From a virus, in the IMG/VR virus record IMGVR_UViG_3300024520_000229, positions 1-37,108 of that record: a DNA stretch of 37,108 nt; one strand, given 5' to 3'. A program made the position numbers and the translations under genes. The notes under the pieces were generated by a model. The model had not been told where the DNA came from, did no database searches, and saw only the letters and a program-made list of their open reading frames with translations. Shown piece by piece: positions 6,689-14,414 of this stretch (its first letter is position 1; every line of letters starts with the position of its first letter).

Positions 6689-7509
6689 TGGCTAGTGACG
6701 CAAACTTAGATAGCCAATTCGATTCAATCCTTCGCATATACGAAAGTAAATTAGAGCGAAAGCTTAGAGCAAACTTTAATTACTTGTCGCGTCAAATGCT
6801 GCAAGCATGGATTGAATCCGGTGAGTTTATCGCACAAGGTGCAATTACGGCCAATGAAGAACAGCTTGAAGCAATCCTACAAGAATCCTATGAGCAAACA
6901 ATCATTGCCGGTAGCAGATTTGGCCGGAGAATGGTTGAGGAGAAGGACAAGGAAAAAGAGGATTCACTGGCAGAAGAGGCGCTATTACTTTTGTTATTGT
7001 GGACTCGTGAAGAAGCTGCAAAGACTAGCAAGGAGCTAAACAAAACCACGCGCAAGATCTTCAATAAGTTCCTGGACGAAGGCATTAAAGAAGGGTTAAC
7101 GAACAGCCCGACTATTATTGATGGCGTTACCAACACGACTTCCACCGGAAAGAATGAGCTATCTGACTTTGTGATCAAGAGCACTAAAAAAGCAAACATG
7201 AACAGAGCTAAGACAATAGCCACCACTGAATCCCAAGCTGGTTTACAGAATGGCATTGAAAAGAGCGCTGAGGTGATGAATGAACAAGCGCTAGTGGTGT
7301 TTAAAAAAAAATGGAGAAGTCAGCAGGATTCAAAAGTCAGGGATTCTCACGCTCGTGTAAATGGCCAAGTAAAAGAGATTGGGGATTATTTCTTAGTAGG
7401 GCGTGGTCGTGGATTAAGGCCTTTAGATAAGAACCTCCCGAAGGAGGAAGTTATCAATTGCCGGTGTTTTTTAATGCTAAGTAAGCATAATATTATTACT
7501 GAGATTTAA
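6688..7509 (+). CDS. Head morphogenesis protein, Mu F/SPP1 gp7-like
   Basis: A 273-residue minor head protein. The N-terminal half is strongly helical and charged. The C-terminal part has the family marks AKTIATTESQAGLQNG (about 171-187), SKVRDSHARVNGQ (about 212-224) and the closing INCRCFLML. Proteins of this family bind the portal and enter the prohead, and some travel with the DNA. It starts on the portal stop (ATGG after AC ATA ATG) and ends in a 4-bp overlap with a leftward gene, so two converging transcripts meet here without a terminator. Confidence 0.88.
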   Translation: MASDANLDSQFDSILRIYESKLERKLRANFNYLSRQMLQAWIESGEFIAQGAITANEEQLEAILQESYEQTIIAGSRFGRRMVEEKDKEKEDSLAEEALLLLLLWTREEAAKTSKELNKTTRKIFNKFLDEGIKEGLTNSPTIIDGVTNTTSTGKNELSDFVIKSTKKANMNRAKTIATTESQAGLQNGIEKSAEVMNEQALVVFKKKWRSQQDSKVRDSHARVNGQVKEIGDYFLVGRGRGLRPLDKNLPKEEVINCRCFLMLSKHNIITEI

Positions 7510-7727
7510 TCTATAGGAAAAAACTTGAAATTGGATTGGTTTCTTCCAGTCCATACAACAACGTGGTTATGTATAGGACTAATTATTGAGTTATATGAAG
7601 GCTTAAATATATCCATCAAGCGAGGGTGATCAGTTTTAAATAATTCAAAAACCTCCTCGTGTGTATGGGCTTTGTATAAACTGCCCACAATATCTGTTTT
7701 TGCAATTTTAGCAAAGAAGTATTTCAT
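7506..7727 (-). CDS. Unknown small protein, last gene of leftward cassette
   Basis: The product is 73 residues, aromatic-rich and basic (MKYFFAKIAK at the start, NFKFFPID at the end), with no recognised domain. It is the most distal gene of the leftward cassette. The ribosome site is poor (GAAATG), so coupling to the gene 10 bp upstream is possible. Its stop overlaps the convergent head morphogenesis gene. Confidence 0.6.
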   Translation of the reverse strand: MKYFFAKIAKTDIVGSLYKAHTHEEVFELFKTDHPRLMDIFKPSYNSIISPIHNHVVVWTGRNQSNFKFFPID

Positions 7728-7737
7728 TTCAATTATT

Positions 7738-7902
7738 TTATTGTCCTTTTGTTTTTTTATCTTCTTTCATCAATTGCGAGACCTCACAGTTGCAATAACA
7801 GTATAACGCCCAATGTGCAGGCTCTGTCAAACCCATTAGTGTGCCTATTATACTGAATATAGCACAGCCGACAAGTAAGCTAATTATTGATGAGATCCTC
7901 AC
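7738..7902 (-). CDS. Small membrane protein, 54 aa
   Basis: I choose the GTG at 7902 because AAGGAG lies 8 nt ahead and because it gives a GTGA overlap with the preceding frame; an ATG at 7920 would add six residues. Residues 5-25 (ISSIISLLVGCAIFSIIGTL) form a transmembrane helix, followed by CYCNCE and a basic tail. It could be a host-membrane moron or exclusion protein, which is an inference from size and context. Confidence 0.65.
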   Translation of the reverse strand: MRISSIISLLVGCAIFSIIGTLMGLTEPAHWALYCYCNCEVSQLMKEDKKTKGQ

Positions 7903-8084
7903 TTCCCTTTCTCCTTCCATTGAAACTCGCCACTTACTCTATTTGTCTCACCGTAGCCGTATTCAATAGCTTGTTTTTTAATTAGCTTTAGTTCTCCATT
8001 TATCTAATCAAATGCCCATGCATTTAAAATTGCTAGAACTATGAACCCTAATACTACAAGTGTTGATTTTTTTTCATCACTCAT
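7899..8084 (-). pseudogene. Small membrane protein interrupted by an in-frame TAG
   Basis: From the ATG at 8084 (GGAG site at proper distance) 26 codons encode a charged start and a hydrophobic helix (LVVLGFIVLAILNAWAF), then TAG at 8004-8006. The same frame continues for 34 codons (starting INGELKLIKKQ) to a TGA that overlaps the next gene by GTGA. The overlaps at both ends suggest a single ancestral gene of 61 codons. TAG is a normal stop elsewhere in this genome (3705, 5348). It is either a nonsense mutation, read-through, or a genuine 26-residue peptide. Confidence 0.6.
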
Positions 8085-8242
8085 CTTATATTCTCCCTAT
8101 GCAGTTTTAAAAAATACCGGCTAACATTACCACCGGCTACTTTATCGATTGTGTGTTTTTCTTCTTGTGTTACTCTGATATTTATGGACGTGCTTTTGGT
8201 CACGTCCTTTTTTGAGGCCTGGTTTCCTTTTTTAAATCTCAT
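8081..8242 (-). CDS. Ribbon-helix-helix-like protein, 53 aa
   Basis: The ATG at 8242 lies inside the end of the gene before. A basic start (MRFKKGNQASKKD) is followed by TKSTSINIRVTQEEKHTI, a beta strand plus helix typical of CopG/Arc RHH folds, and then AGGNVSRYFLKLH as the second helix. RHH dimers bind operators with the strand. As the only DNA-binding candidate in the cassette it may repress the cassette promoter at 8945-8973, which carries an inverted repeat. An upstream ATG in the same frame exists but would overlap the previous gene much more. Confidence 0.6.
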   Translation of the reverse strand: MRFKKGNQASKKDVTKSTSINIRVTQEEKHTIDKVAGGNVSRYFLKLHRENIR

Positions 8243-8468
8243 CTGAAAACATTGATGAGGTGAGCATGTTATCAATTTCAACATTAATAAGAAGTTCAAT
8301 TTCACCTTGAATCTTTTCAAGCTCCCTAAAAAGCAAACCTCTTGCCTCCTGCTCTGTACGGCCGAACATGGCGATAATTTCCGTCCCGTCAGATATGGCT
8401 TTGGCTTGAAAGGCGATTGAGCGAGGTACTACTGTGTGGCTTTGTGTTTTTTCGATGGTGATAGTCAT
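8232..8468 (-). CDS. Unknown acidic protein, 78 aa
   Basis: The start follows AACGGAGAATAAA, the shared phage leader, with good spacing. The protein begins with a beta-rich part (MTITIEKTQSHTVV) and ends in an acidic helix, LLFRELEKIQGEIELLIN. No family is recognised. It overlaps the RHH gene by 11 bp. Small acidic proteins in such cassettes are sometimes DNA mimics or inhibitors of defence; nothing here shows that directly. Confidence 0.65.
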   Translation of the reverse strand: MTITIEKTQSHTVVPRSIAFQAKAISDGTEIIAMFGRTEQEARGLLFRELEKIQGEIELLINVEIDNMLTSSMFSDEI

Positions 8469-8492
8469 TTTATTCTCCGTTGGTTTATTGGT

Positions 8493-8506
8493 GGCCCCGA
8501 AGGGCC
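8493..8506 (-). promoter_or_regulatory. cUUCGg-type hairpin between cassette genes
   Basis: On the minus strand GGCCC-TTCG-GGGCC folds into a tight hairpin with a cUUCGg-type loop. The core GCCCTTCGGGGC is identical to one before the first gene of the other leftward operon (25997-26008). There is no T run, so it is more likely an RNA stability or processing signal than a terminator. Confidence 0.6.
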
Positions 8507-8513
8507 GTGGGTG

Positions 8514-8885
8514 TTATCTTTCAACTACTAGGGCGAAGCTTAGAGCCTCATCATATGCTTGGTTATGCATATAGATTAACTCCTTTCTTGAGAGCTTAAG
8601 GTACTTATGCGCCTTGTTGGCGATTGCCTCAAGCTCTTTATACTGAGCTTTAAAGCGCTGATTATCCATGGCGGAATTTACTGCGACCCATGCGACACCG
8701 TCACGGATAAAATAAGCCCGCTTAAGACTGAATGACCAACGACATTCAAGGCCGCCCTGTGCGTGGTGCTCCTCCTGGCCGGTGGTGTGATTGACAAAAG
8801 TAAACCCTCCACATCTTAGAGTGATGAATGCACTCTTGTTAGAGTTGATTGCTTCGAGGGTGGTAGTGAAAGTTGACTGTGACAT
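8514..8885 (-). CDS. Unknown protein, first gene of leftward cassette, 123 aa
   Basis: ATG 8885 is chosen because AACGGAGAACACC stands before it; an upstream in-frame ATG at 8966 would lie on the promoter itself. The product starts MSQSTFTTTLEAINS and shows a beta-rich first half (ITLRCGGFTFVNH, GGLECRWSFSL) and a helical second half. No known domain is recognised. As the promoter-proximal gene of an independently expressed cassette inside the head region, it should be the most expressed and is the main candidate effector. Confidence 0.75.
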   Translation of the reverse strand: MSQSTFTTTLEAINSNKSAFITLRCGGFTFVNHTTGQEEHHAQGGLECRWSFSLKRAYFIRDGVAWVAVNSAMDNQRFKAQYKELEAIANKAHKYLKLSRKELIYMHNQAYDEALSFALVVER

Positions 8886-8944
8886 GGTGTTCTCCGTTGG
8901 TGGCTTAATTGCCGGTGGCTTGATTGCCGTTGCTTGTGTCAATA

Positions 8945-8973
8945 ATAGTACTCGTTTTGTATACACAAATCAA
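8945..8973 (-). promoter_or_regulatory. Promoter of the leftward cassette with inverted repeat
   Basis: Read on the minus strand, TTGATT (8973-8968), 17 bp, TACTAT (8950-8945). An inverted repeat TTTGT-ATAC-ACAAA (8956-8969) covers the -35 and spacer and could be an operator. Confidence 0.75.
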
Positions 8974-9007
8974 GGAGGCTTTGAAAAATAAATACACATT
9001 TGCTTTT

Positions 9008-9081
9008 TGCTATAATTTACCCAAGGAAAAAAACGCCTTGAATTGTACAAAATTGACACTTAAATTAGTAAAAACCATAAG
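9008..9081 (+). promoter_or_regulatory. Candidate promoters before the prohead protease
   Basis: TGCTATAAT at 9008-9016 is an extended -10 without a clear -35. A second option is TTGACA (9054-9059), 16 bp, CATAAG (9076-9081). Either would restart head-gene transcription after the leftward cassette. Confidence 0.45.
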
Positions 9082-9104
9082 TTAATGTAAATAATGGATA
9101 TATT

Positions 9105-9767
9105 ATGGAAAAAAAGACGCTGGAATTTAAGTTAGATAATATTAACGCTGACACTGGCGTTTTTGAGGGAATTGGCAACAAAACAGACTTCAAAGACTTT
9201 GCAGAAGATATTATTTCTAAAGGCGCGTTTCAAAGAAGCGTATCAAAAAAGATGCCCAAACTACTTTGGCAGCACAAGACAGATGAGCCTATCGGGATCT
9301 TTACAGAGGCCTATGAAGATGGTGAAGGCCTAAAAGTTAAGGGCCAATTACTTATTAATGATGTACAGCGCGCGAAAGAAGCCCATGCATTATTGAAAGC
9401 CGGAGCGATTGATGGGCTAAGTGTTGGTTTTAGTATTCCTGCCGGTGGCGCTGAAATGAAGAAGGACGGCACAAGGATCATCAAGGAAGTTAATTTACAT
9501 GAGGTTTCACTTGTTACGTTTCCGTGTAATTCAGCCTCTACAGTTTCAAGCGTCAAGTCAGTAGATGATATGACGGAAAGAGAATTTGAAAAGTCACTGC
9601 GGGATGTTGTTGGCTTATCAAAAACACAAGCTAAAGCTCTTATGAGTAAAGGCTATATCGCTATGAATGATGCAATGAGTCGGGATGATTTAGGGCAACA
9701 GGAAGAGCAACAAGAAGAAAAGACCAACAACTTGAGCGATTTGCTCACTTACTTAAAAACTAAATAA
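9105..9767 (+). CDS. Prohead protease, HK97 (U35/S78) family
   Basis: This serine protease is built into the prohead; it removes the scaffold part of the capsid protein and then itself. The family signature is visible: LLWQHKTDEPIG with catalytic His57 and IDGLSVGFSIP with Ser106. EVSLVTFPCNSAS around 135-147 matches the conserved strand after the active site. At 220 residues it is a normal size. The last 40 residues are polar and Gln/Glu-rich (QQEEQQEEK). It is followed after 9 bp by the major capsid gene, the standard order. It has been separated from the portal genes by the leftward cassette. Confidence 0.93.
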   Translation: MEKKTLEFKLDNINADTGVFEGIGNKTDFKDFAEDIISKGAFQRSVSKKMPKLLWQHKTDEPIGIFTEAYEDGEGLKVKGQLLINDVQRAKEAHALLKAGAIDGLSVGFSIPAGGAEMKKDGTRIIKEVNLHEVSLVTFPCNSASTVSSVKSVDDMTEREFEKSLRDVVGLSKTQAKALMSKGYIAMNDAMSRDDLGQQEEQQEEKTNNLSDLLTYLKTK

Positions 9768-9776
9768 GGTAAAAAC

Positions 9777-11000
9777 ATGTCCGAACTAAACGACATCAAA
9801 ACTCTCATCACTGAGAAAATGACAATTACTGAAGAGTATAAGAAAGAGCTTAAAGCCGATTCTGAGTCTAAGAGTACTGAACACAAAGAAGCTATTGATA
9901 AGATTGACAAGCGCTTTGATGCTATCCAAGATTCTATGGATAAGCTTGAGAAGTCCGCGAAATCTCAGACTATATCCAAAGATATGGAAAAGACCGCTTC
10001 CAATAGAAAGCAATGTGCTGAGTTTGTTAAAGGCTTGCGCGACATGATTCAGAACAGCCAAGCAGTTATTAAAACTAACGAAATGGCTTCTGTTAAAGAG
10101 CTGAAGAATTACAACTCTGGTGACGATGCCAACGGTGGTGTTTTTGTTATGCCGTTCCTGGATCAAGAGCTGGGCAAGTTGATGCGTGAATTTTCTATGG
10201 TTCGTGATTTAGCCAATGTTAGTTCAATCTCCACTGATAAGTGGGAGCAGATTGTTATGAACAAGGTTAATGGCGCGAATTGGGAAAAGGATATGGCCAA
10301 CTTCACAGACCAAACCAAGACCAACAAGTTTAATCAGCTTAATATCATGGTTCAGAATCTACACGCCATTGCTATTTTCAGCGATGACCTAATCAATGAT
10401 TCTGCATTTGATATTGTTGGCGCTATTCTGACAGATATTGCCGAAGATATGGCAATCGCTGAAGGTCTTTCTTATTGGACTGGTTCAGGTATTGGTGAAA
10501 TGACTGGTATTTTGACTGTTCCAACTGCTGCTAATTCTTTTAATAGTATCGAGCGTGTTACAGCTGCAAATGCTAACTCTATTGTTATGGAAGACATTTA
10601 TAACCTTACAGGCTCATTGATTCCACGATACCAGGCGAACGCGCAATTTAAAGCAAACCGCGACACCATTACAGAGTTAAGAAAGCTCCGCAGTGATTCA
10701 GGTGCCGGTGCCGGAACAGGTAATTTCCTTTGGCAGCCAAGTAATCAAGCCGGAGTCCCTGACGTTCTAGCCGGTTACCCAATCAGCCAAGCTCAAGAGT
10801 TGTCTGCTACTCTTACCACTGGCATTGAAGGTGTTGTTTTTGGTGACTACCGTCAAGCCACTAAAATAGTTGATGGCATGGGTATGACTGTTCTTCGCGA
10901 TAACCTCACACAATATCCAAACATCGCTTACAAAGTTAAGAAGCGTGTTGGTGGTGGTGTTGTTAAAGGCCAAGCACTTAAAATTCTTAAACAAGCTTAA
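9777..11000 (+). CDS. Major capsid protein, HK97 fold
   Basis: A 407-residue capsid protein. Residues 1-75 are a charged coiled coil, the delta-domain scaffold that the neighbouring protease should remove. The mature part starts with the usual pattern near residue 117 (NGGVFVMPFLDQELGKLMRE, the N-arm). The middle shows FSDDLINDSAFDIVGAI and a C-terminal domain with FGDYRQATKIVDGMGMTVLRDN, matching the P- and A-domain order of HK97-like proteins. Cross-linking residues cannot be judged by eye. It is the head building block of this virion. Confidence 0.93.
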   Translation: MSELNDIKTLITEKMTITEEYKKELKADSESKSTEHKEAIDKIDKRFDAIQDSMDKLEKSAKSQTISKDMEKTASNRKQCAEFVKGLRDMIQNSQAVIKTNEMASVKELKNYNSGDDANGGVFVMPFLDQELGKLMREFSMVRDLANVSSISTDKWEQIVMNKVNGANWEKDMANFTDQTKTNKFNQLNIMVQNLHAIAIFSDDLINDSAFDIVGAILTDIAEDMAIAEGLSYWTGSGIGEMTGILTVPTAANSFNSIERVTAANANSIVMEDIYNLTGSLIPRYQANAQFKANRDTITELRKLRSDSGAGAGTGNFLWQPSNQAGVPDVLAGYPISQAQELSATLTTGIEGVVFGDYRQATKIVDGMGMTVLRDNLTQYPNIAYKVKKRVGGGVVKGQALKILKQA

Positions 11001-11014
11001 TAGGAGTATTGAAA

Positions 11015-11395
11015 ATGAGAGAAGATTTAATCTTTGGAACTACTGTTGTTGAATCCATGCCCACAACTGTTGTTGCCGGTGGCGGTAATAATGGCGTTGC
11101 CGTCACTACTGGCTCAATCGCAACAAAGCACATTATTCATGTGGAAGCATTGACAACTACAATTACCGTTAAGCTTCAGCACAGCGATGCAAGCGGCTCC
11201 GGTTATGCTGATGTCCCTGCCACAAGTATGCTCGGTGGTGTAAACCTCGTGACTGTTGTTGATACTGATGATAATACTGCTGTTCAGATTGGCGGTTTTA
11301 ATCTTAAGCCTTATCAAAGAATCGTTACAGTATCGGGCGCGGGCACTATGCACGCTGTTGCCGTTGCTAGCGGTGCTTTGAGTGTTGGCGCTTAA
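11015..11395 (+). CDS. Probable capsid decoration/stabilisation protein
   Basis: A 126-residue, almost cysteine-free, beta-rich protein full of Val, Thr, Gly and Ala (TTITVKLQHSDASGSGYADV). It directly follows the capsid gene with an AGGAG site before ATG 11015 (a TTG six bases earlier is less likely) and is followed by a terminator. This position and composition fit a small head decoration protein. A minor tail-tube-like protein is the other option. Confidence 0.6.
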   Translation: MREDLIFGTTVVESMPTTVVAGGGNNGVAVTTGSIATKHIIHVEALTTTITVKLQHSDASGSGYADVPATSMLGGVNLVTVVDTDDNTAVQIGGFNLKPYQRIVTVSGAGTMHAVAVASGALSVGA

Positions 11396-11409
11396 GCTCT
11401 AATTAGTTC

Positions 11410-11439
11410 AGCCCCGTCCTTAATTGGGCGGGGCTTTTT
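11410..11439 (+). terminator. Rho-independent terminator after capsid genes
   Basis: AGCCCCGTCC (11410-11419) pairs with GGGCGGGGCT (11426-11435), with wobble, around a TTAATT loop, followed by a T run. The same TTAATT loop recurs at three other terminators. It probably lowers transcription between capsid and connector genes. Confidence 0.85.
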
Positions 11440-11466
11440 AGGTGTAACTTAAAAGGATTTTTAAAA

Positions 11467-11709
11467 ATGAAAGTCAAGATTTTAAAAGATTGTAGCTACT
11501 CCGCTAATGGTTTTACTGTTATTGAGCGGGTTAAGGGTGAAGTGGTAGAGCTTCCAAAGGATGTTGCGGAAAAGTTTATTTTTCGCGGTCTATGTGAGCT
11601 ATGCGGTGCCGTAAAGGTTCAAGAGCTATTTTCACCGGTTGAAGAAACTGCCGTAATTGAGCCAGTCAAAGAAGTTAAAAAACGCAGACGTAAAAAGAAG
11701 GCTGAATAA
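11467..11709 (+). CDS. Small head-region protein with basic tail, 80 aa
   Basis: The start (MKVKILKDCSYSANGFTVIE) and RVKGEVVELPKDVAEKFI form a short beta-rich fold often seen in small phage proteins between capsid and connector genes. The tail is extremely basic (KKRRRKKKAE) and could contact DNA. Its stop overlaps the ATG of the connector gene (TAATG). Function is unknown; a role in head completion is inferred from position. Confidence 0.7.
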   Translation: MKVKILKDCSYSANGFTVIERVKGEVVELPKDVAEKFIFRGLCELCGAVKVQELFSPVEETAVIEPVKEVKKRRRKKKAE

Positions 11710-12296
11710 TGCGCAAGGTTTTAAGAGTTGCAGCCGCTAGCGCTCCAGTCACTTTGGCACAAGTTAAGGTTATTGGCTATATCAAAGACGATGCCCGTGA
11801 TACTGAGCTTCAGGGCTTTATTGATGCGGCTGTAATCTGGATTGAGCAATATACCGGACGGGGTTTAATCACTCAAGAATGGGATGTGTATTTTGATGAG
11901 ACTGAGTTTTTCCGCCCTATCTATATTGGCCAAGCTGTTGACTTAAGTACTCTAAATGTTAATAGCATTGATTCCCTTACTACTTATGATGTCTATGCTA
12001 ATGCTTCAGTTGTTACCGCTAGTGATTACCGGCTATCATCTAATAGAATTGTATTTGACCAGGCAACGCCATTTGCTGACACTCGTTTAGTCGATGCGGT
12101 GAAGGCTGAAGTTACGGTTGGTTATGGTGCTACTGAGGCTTCAATCCCTGAAGATCTCAAGCAGGCAATTTCCACACTTGCGATTCATTGGCTTGAAAAT
12201 GGTGTTTATGCCGCTGATATGACTATGAACAAAGTGCCGGACGTTCTAAAATCACTCCTCATGAAATATGTTTCCACTGTAAATTGGATTGCATAA
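11709..12296 (+). CDS. Head-tail connector, gp6-like
   Basis: This ring protein sits under the portal once DNA is packed. The family pattern is clear: PVTLAQVKVIGYIKDD near residue 14, TELQGFIDAAVIWIEQYTGR near 34-53 and ITQEWDVYFDE just after. The C-terminal part holds the long helix AISTLAIHWLENGVYA. At 195 residues it fits HK97 gp6-like connectors. It overlaps its neighbours by 1 bp on each side, in the order connector, gp10-like, terminator. Confidence 0.85.
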   Translation: MRKVLRVAAASAPVTLAQVKVIGYIKDDARDTELQGFIDAAVIWIEQYTGRGLITQEWDVYFDETEFFRPIYIGQAVDLSTLNVNSIDSLTTYDVYANASVVTASDYRLSSNRIVFDQATPFADTRLVDAVKAEVTVGYGATEASIPEDLKQAISTLAIHWLENGVYAADMTMNKVPDVLKSLLMKYVSTVNWIA

Positions 12297-12724
12297 TGTT
12301 TGAGAGCTTCACTAAACTTGTAGAAAAGCACTCAAAGCAAAATACGATTGCATATCAAAAAGAGTTTAGTGTTATCATGGGGCAAAAGATTGCAAGAAAA
12401 ACTCCCGTTGATACCGGCCGAGCTACTGCAAATTGGAAGGCAGGCGTCAATAAAGCCCCTAAAGGCCGTAGTGATGAATTCGATAGATCGGCCACAGCGC
12501 AAAAAACCGCTAATGAAATGCGCAAGGATTTAGGCTCATTGGGTGTTAAAGATACGGTAGTTATCCGCAACTCTGTTAATGATGGCTTAGAAAATGGCGA
12601 GGATTATATTTTGAAGCTAGAAGATGGCGCAAGTTCTCAGGCTCCAAATGGAATGTTTATGGTTAATATAGTGCAATATAAACGAGTAGCGCGCGAAGCT
12701 ATTAAGAAGTTAGGTTTAAAATGA
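12296..12724 (+). CDS. Neck/tail completion protein, HK97 gp10-like
   Basis: A 142-residue protein with the family mark IARKTPVDTGRATANWKAG near residues 31-49. Proteins of this type join head and tail. I take ATG 12296, which forms a TAATG overlap with the connector; a TTG twelve bases earlier is possible but less likely. It ends in a 4-bp overlap with the next neck gene. Confidence 0.8.
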   Translation: MFESFTKLVEKHSKQNTIAYQKEFSVIMGQKIARKTPVDTGRATANWKAGVNKAPKGRSDEFDRSATAQKTANEMRKDLGSLGVKDTVVIRNSVNDGLENGEDYILKLEDGASSQAPNGMFMVNIVQYKRVAREAIKKLGLK

Positions 12725-13191
12725 GTTTAGACACTGAAACAAGAGTTAACGCATATTTCAAAAGCGCCATTGCTGATACTTATAATTATTACACGAATTA
12801 CGATAGTGAAAATAAAGACCTGCCGGAAAGCAATGTGGGCGCAACTATTGACGTATCCTTTGAAGATGGCACTGACGAGCAATTGAATGATGCTGTTGAG
12901 TATGTTGAAACTGGTACACTGGTAATCAGCATTAAGGTAGAGCTTGGCAAGAGCGCTTCACAATTAAGTACTATTTCAGATCAGATCAAAGTAGCTTTTC
13001 GCGGGCCTCATGGATATCTACAGATGACTCCTACCGGCTCGGAAGAGGGCTTGATTGTCTTTGAATCATTGGAGAAAGTGCCACGAGGAACAATCAGCCG
13101 AAAGCCTTCGGGCAGACGCGCAAAGAATCAATCCACGAGAATGTGGAAGCGAGAAGATATAATGCTTACATATACTAAATATTGCTCCTAA
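12721..13191 (+). CDS. Putative tail terminator protein
   Basis: A 156-residue protein. The first helix (TETRVNAYFKSAIADTYNYY) followed by strands (ATIDVSFEDG, TLVISIKVELG) fits the small alpha/beta fold of tail terminators such as lambda gpU or HK97 gp12-like proteins, which cap the tail tube. Position supports this: after gp10-like, before the tube protein. No exact signature is visible, so the name rests mainly on gene order. Confidence 0.65.
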   Translation: MSLDTETRVNAYFKSAIADTYNYYTNYDSENKDLPESNVGATIDVSFEDGTDEQLNDAVEYVETGTLVISIKVELGKSASQLSTISDQIKVAFRGPHGYLQMTPTGSEEGLIVFESLEKVPRGTISRKPSGRRAKNQSTRMWKREDIMLTYTKYCS

Positions 13192-13202
13192 ACAAAATTC
13201 AC

Positions 13203-13231
13203 TTGAAAAGGGGTATTTGCCCCGCTAAATT
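13203..13231 (+). promoter_or_regulatory. Possible promoter before the tail tube gene
   Basis: TTGAAA (13203-13208), 17 bp, TAAATT (13226-13231). The spacer contains GGGG-TATTTG-CCCC, which could be an operator or a small RNA hairpin. It would boost tail tube expression. Confidence 0.5.
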
Positions 13232-13270
13232 GTAAAAATAGTTTATAAAAAACAAAAAAGGAAAAACACA

Positions 13271-13657
13271 ATGGCTACAGATGTTGGATATGGAACAATT
13301 TCATTTGGAACAGTTATTGCAGGCGTTTATAAGACATCTGATTCGGTAACATATGACGGTAAATCCGTTACAGAAGTTGAGTGCACAGTTGACACTGATA
13401 CGGTTGAATCATATGTAGCGGGCGACACTCCGGCATTTGGTCAATTAAAATGTAGTATTTTGGTAGATTCTACTCTGGATTTGGACGGTGTGGTGGGAAC
13501 CACTGAAACATTGACATGGACAACTACTCAAGGAAAAACAATTGTAGGAAGTGCTTTTCTCGTTTCCGGTGTTACCACTGGCGTAAAGAATGACATTGTA
13601 AAAGCAAGTCTTGTATTTAGATATGCGGGCGCAACTACTACTACTCCGACAATTTAA
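13271..13657 (+). CDS. Major tail tube protein
   Basis: A 128-residue, beta-rich protein dominated by Thr, Val, Gly and Asp (VTYDGKSVTEVECTVDTDTV), as usual for the tube subunit of siphovirus tails. It stands right before the frameshifted chaperone pair and the tape measure, the invariant place of the major tail protein. AAAAAGGAAAAACACA gives the ribosome site. Small for the family but within the known range for short tube proteins. Confidence 0.75.
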   Translation: MATDVGYGTISFGTVIAGVYKTSDSVTYDGKSVTEVECTVDTDTVESYVAGDTPAFGQLKCSILVDSTLDLDGVVGTTETLTWTTTQGKTIVGSAFLVSGVTTGVKNDIVKASLVFRYAGATTTTPTI

Positions 13658-14082
13658 TGAGTTTTTATTCTCAGTTTAAAGCAAAAGAGCTTATAACAGT
13701 AGAGCTTGAAACGCTTAAGGGTGGTAAAGATAACTCCATCTGCTTACGTGGTTTGAGTCGTGCGGACACTTCCTCATTTAGGGAGCTTCTGCATGATATT
13801 AGAACCGCTAGAGCGTTAAGGACTATCACACCCGATACTAAAGAGCTACAATTGCAAAGGGCTGAGGATTATTTATTGCTTAAAGCCTTGTGTGACCCTT
13901 CCGGAGTTCAGCAGTTTAAAGATGCTGATGAGCTTCGGGATTGGTTGGAAGAGGTTCCAAATAACATTGTAAATGAAATTCTATATCATATTAAAACTAT
14001 GAATACTCTTGACGGATCATGCCCACAAAGTGAACGGGAAGCCGCAGAGAAAGAGCAAAAAAAAAAATTGAATGCTTCGTAA
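13657..14082 (+). CDS. Tail assembly chaperone, short (G-like) form
   Basis: A 141-residue protein rich in helices, ending in a charged tail with three lysines coded by an 11-A run (14057-14067) just before the stop. Genes here in siphoviruses make a chaperone that coats the tape measure while the tube grows. The next open frame has no ribosome site and is read in the -1 frame directly across the A run, as with lambda G/GT. It starts on the stop of the tube gene. Confidence 0.85.
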   Translation: MSFYSQFKAKELITVELETLKGGKDNSICLRGLSRADTSSFRELLHDIRTARALRTITPDTKELQLQRAEDYLLLKALCDPSGVQQFKDADELRDWLEEVPNNIVNEILYHIKTMNTLDGSCPQSEREAAEKEQKKKLNAS

Positions 14083-14414
14083 ATGATGGCGAGGCTCAGT
14101 ACTGGTTTGATTTAGCGGAAAGCCAAAACAAAACAGTATCAGAATTAATGGGGCTTCGGCCTCCTGGTTCTCAGTTATCAATGAATGAATTTCTTTGGTG
14201 GGTGGCAAGATCAGCCAAGAAGCCTTTACCTTGCGTTCGTGATGAGTTTTTTAATGCGCGTTCAGTTTACTTTAGTTATGGCAACTCAGGCACTGATAGA
14301 CCTTACAGGGGTTTAGGTGATGCCGTTGTTGACTGGTTTAAAGTTGATGAGTTAGACGATGACGAATTTTTAGATATTGCCAAGCAGGTAATTAAGGAAA
14401 AAAAGAATGGCTAG
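13657..14414 (+). CDS. Tail assembly chaperone, frameshifted (GT-like) form
   Basis: A -1 slip on the run of 11 A at 14057-14067 joins the short form to the frame that continues through 14067-14414 (starting IECFVNDGEAQYWFDLAESQ). The fused protein has about 252 residues. The second part is acidic near its end (DELDDDEFLDIAKQ) and includes a Trp-rich stretch (EFLWWVARSAKKP). Slippage could occur in translation or in transcription of the homopolymer. The ATG at 14148 lacks a good site, which supports fusion. The 3' end overlaps the tape measure gene. Confidence 0.8.

Noticed and set aside
10767-10994. Minus-strand frame at the end of the capsid gene, and similar antisense frames in 2451-2879, 4754-5245 and 9786-10166
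   Set aside because: All are antisense to firmly identified genes and lack start signals and recognisable composition.
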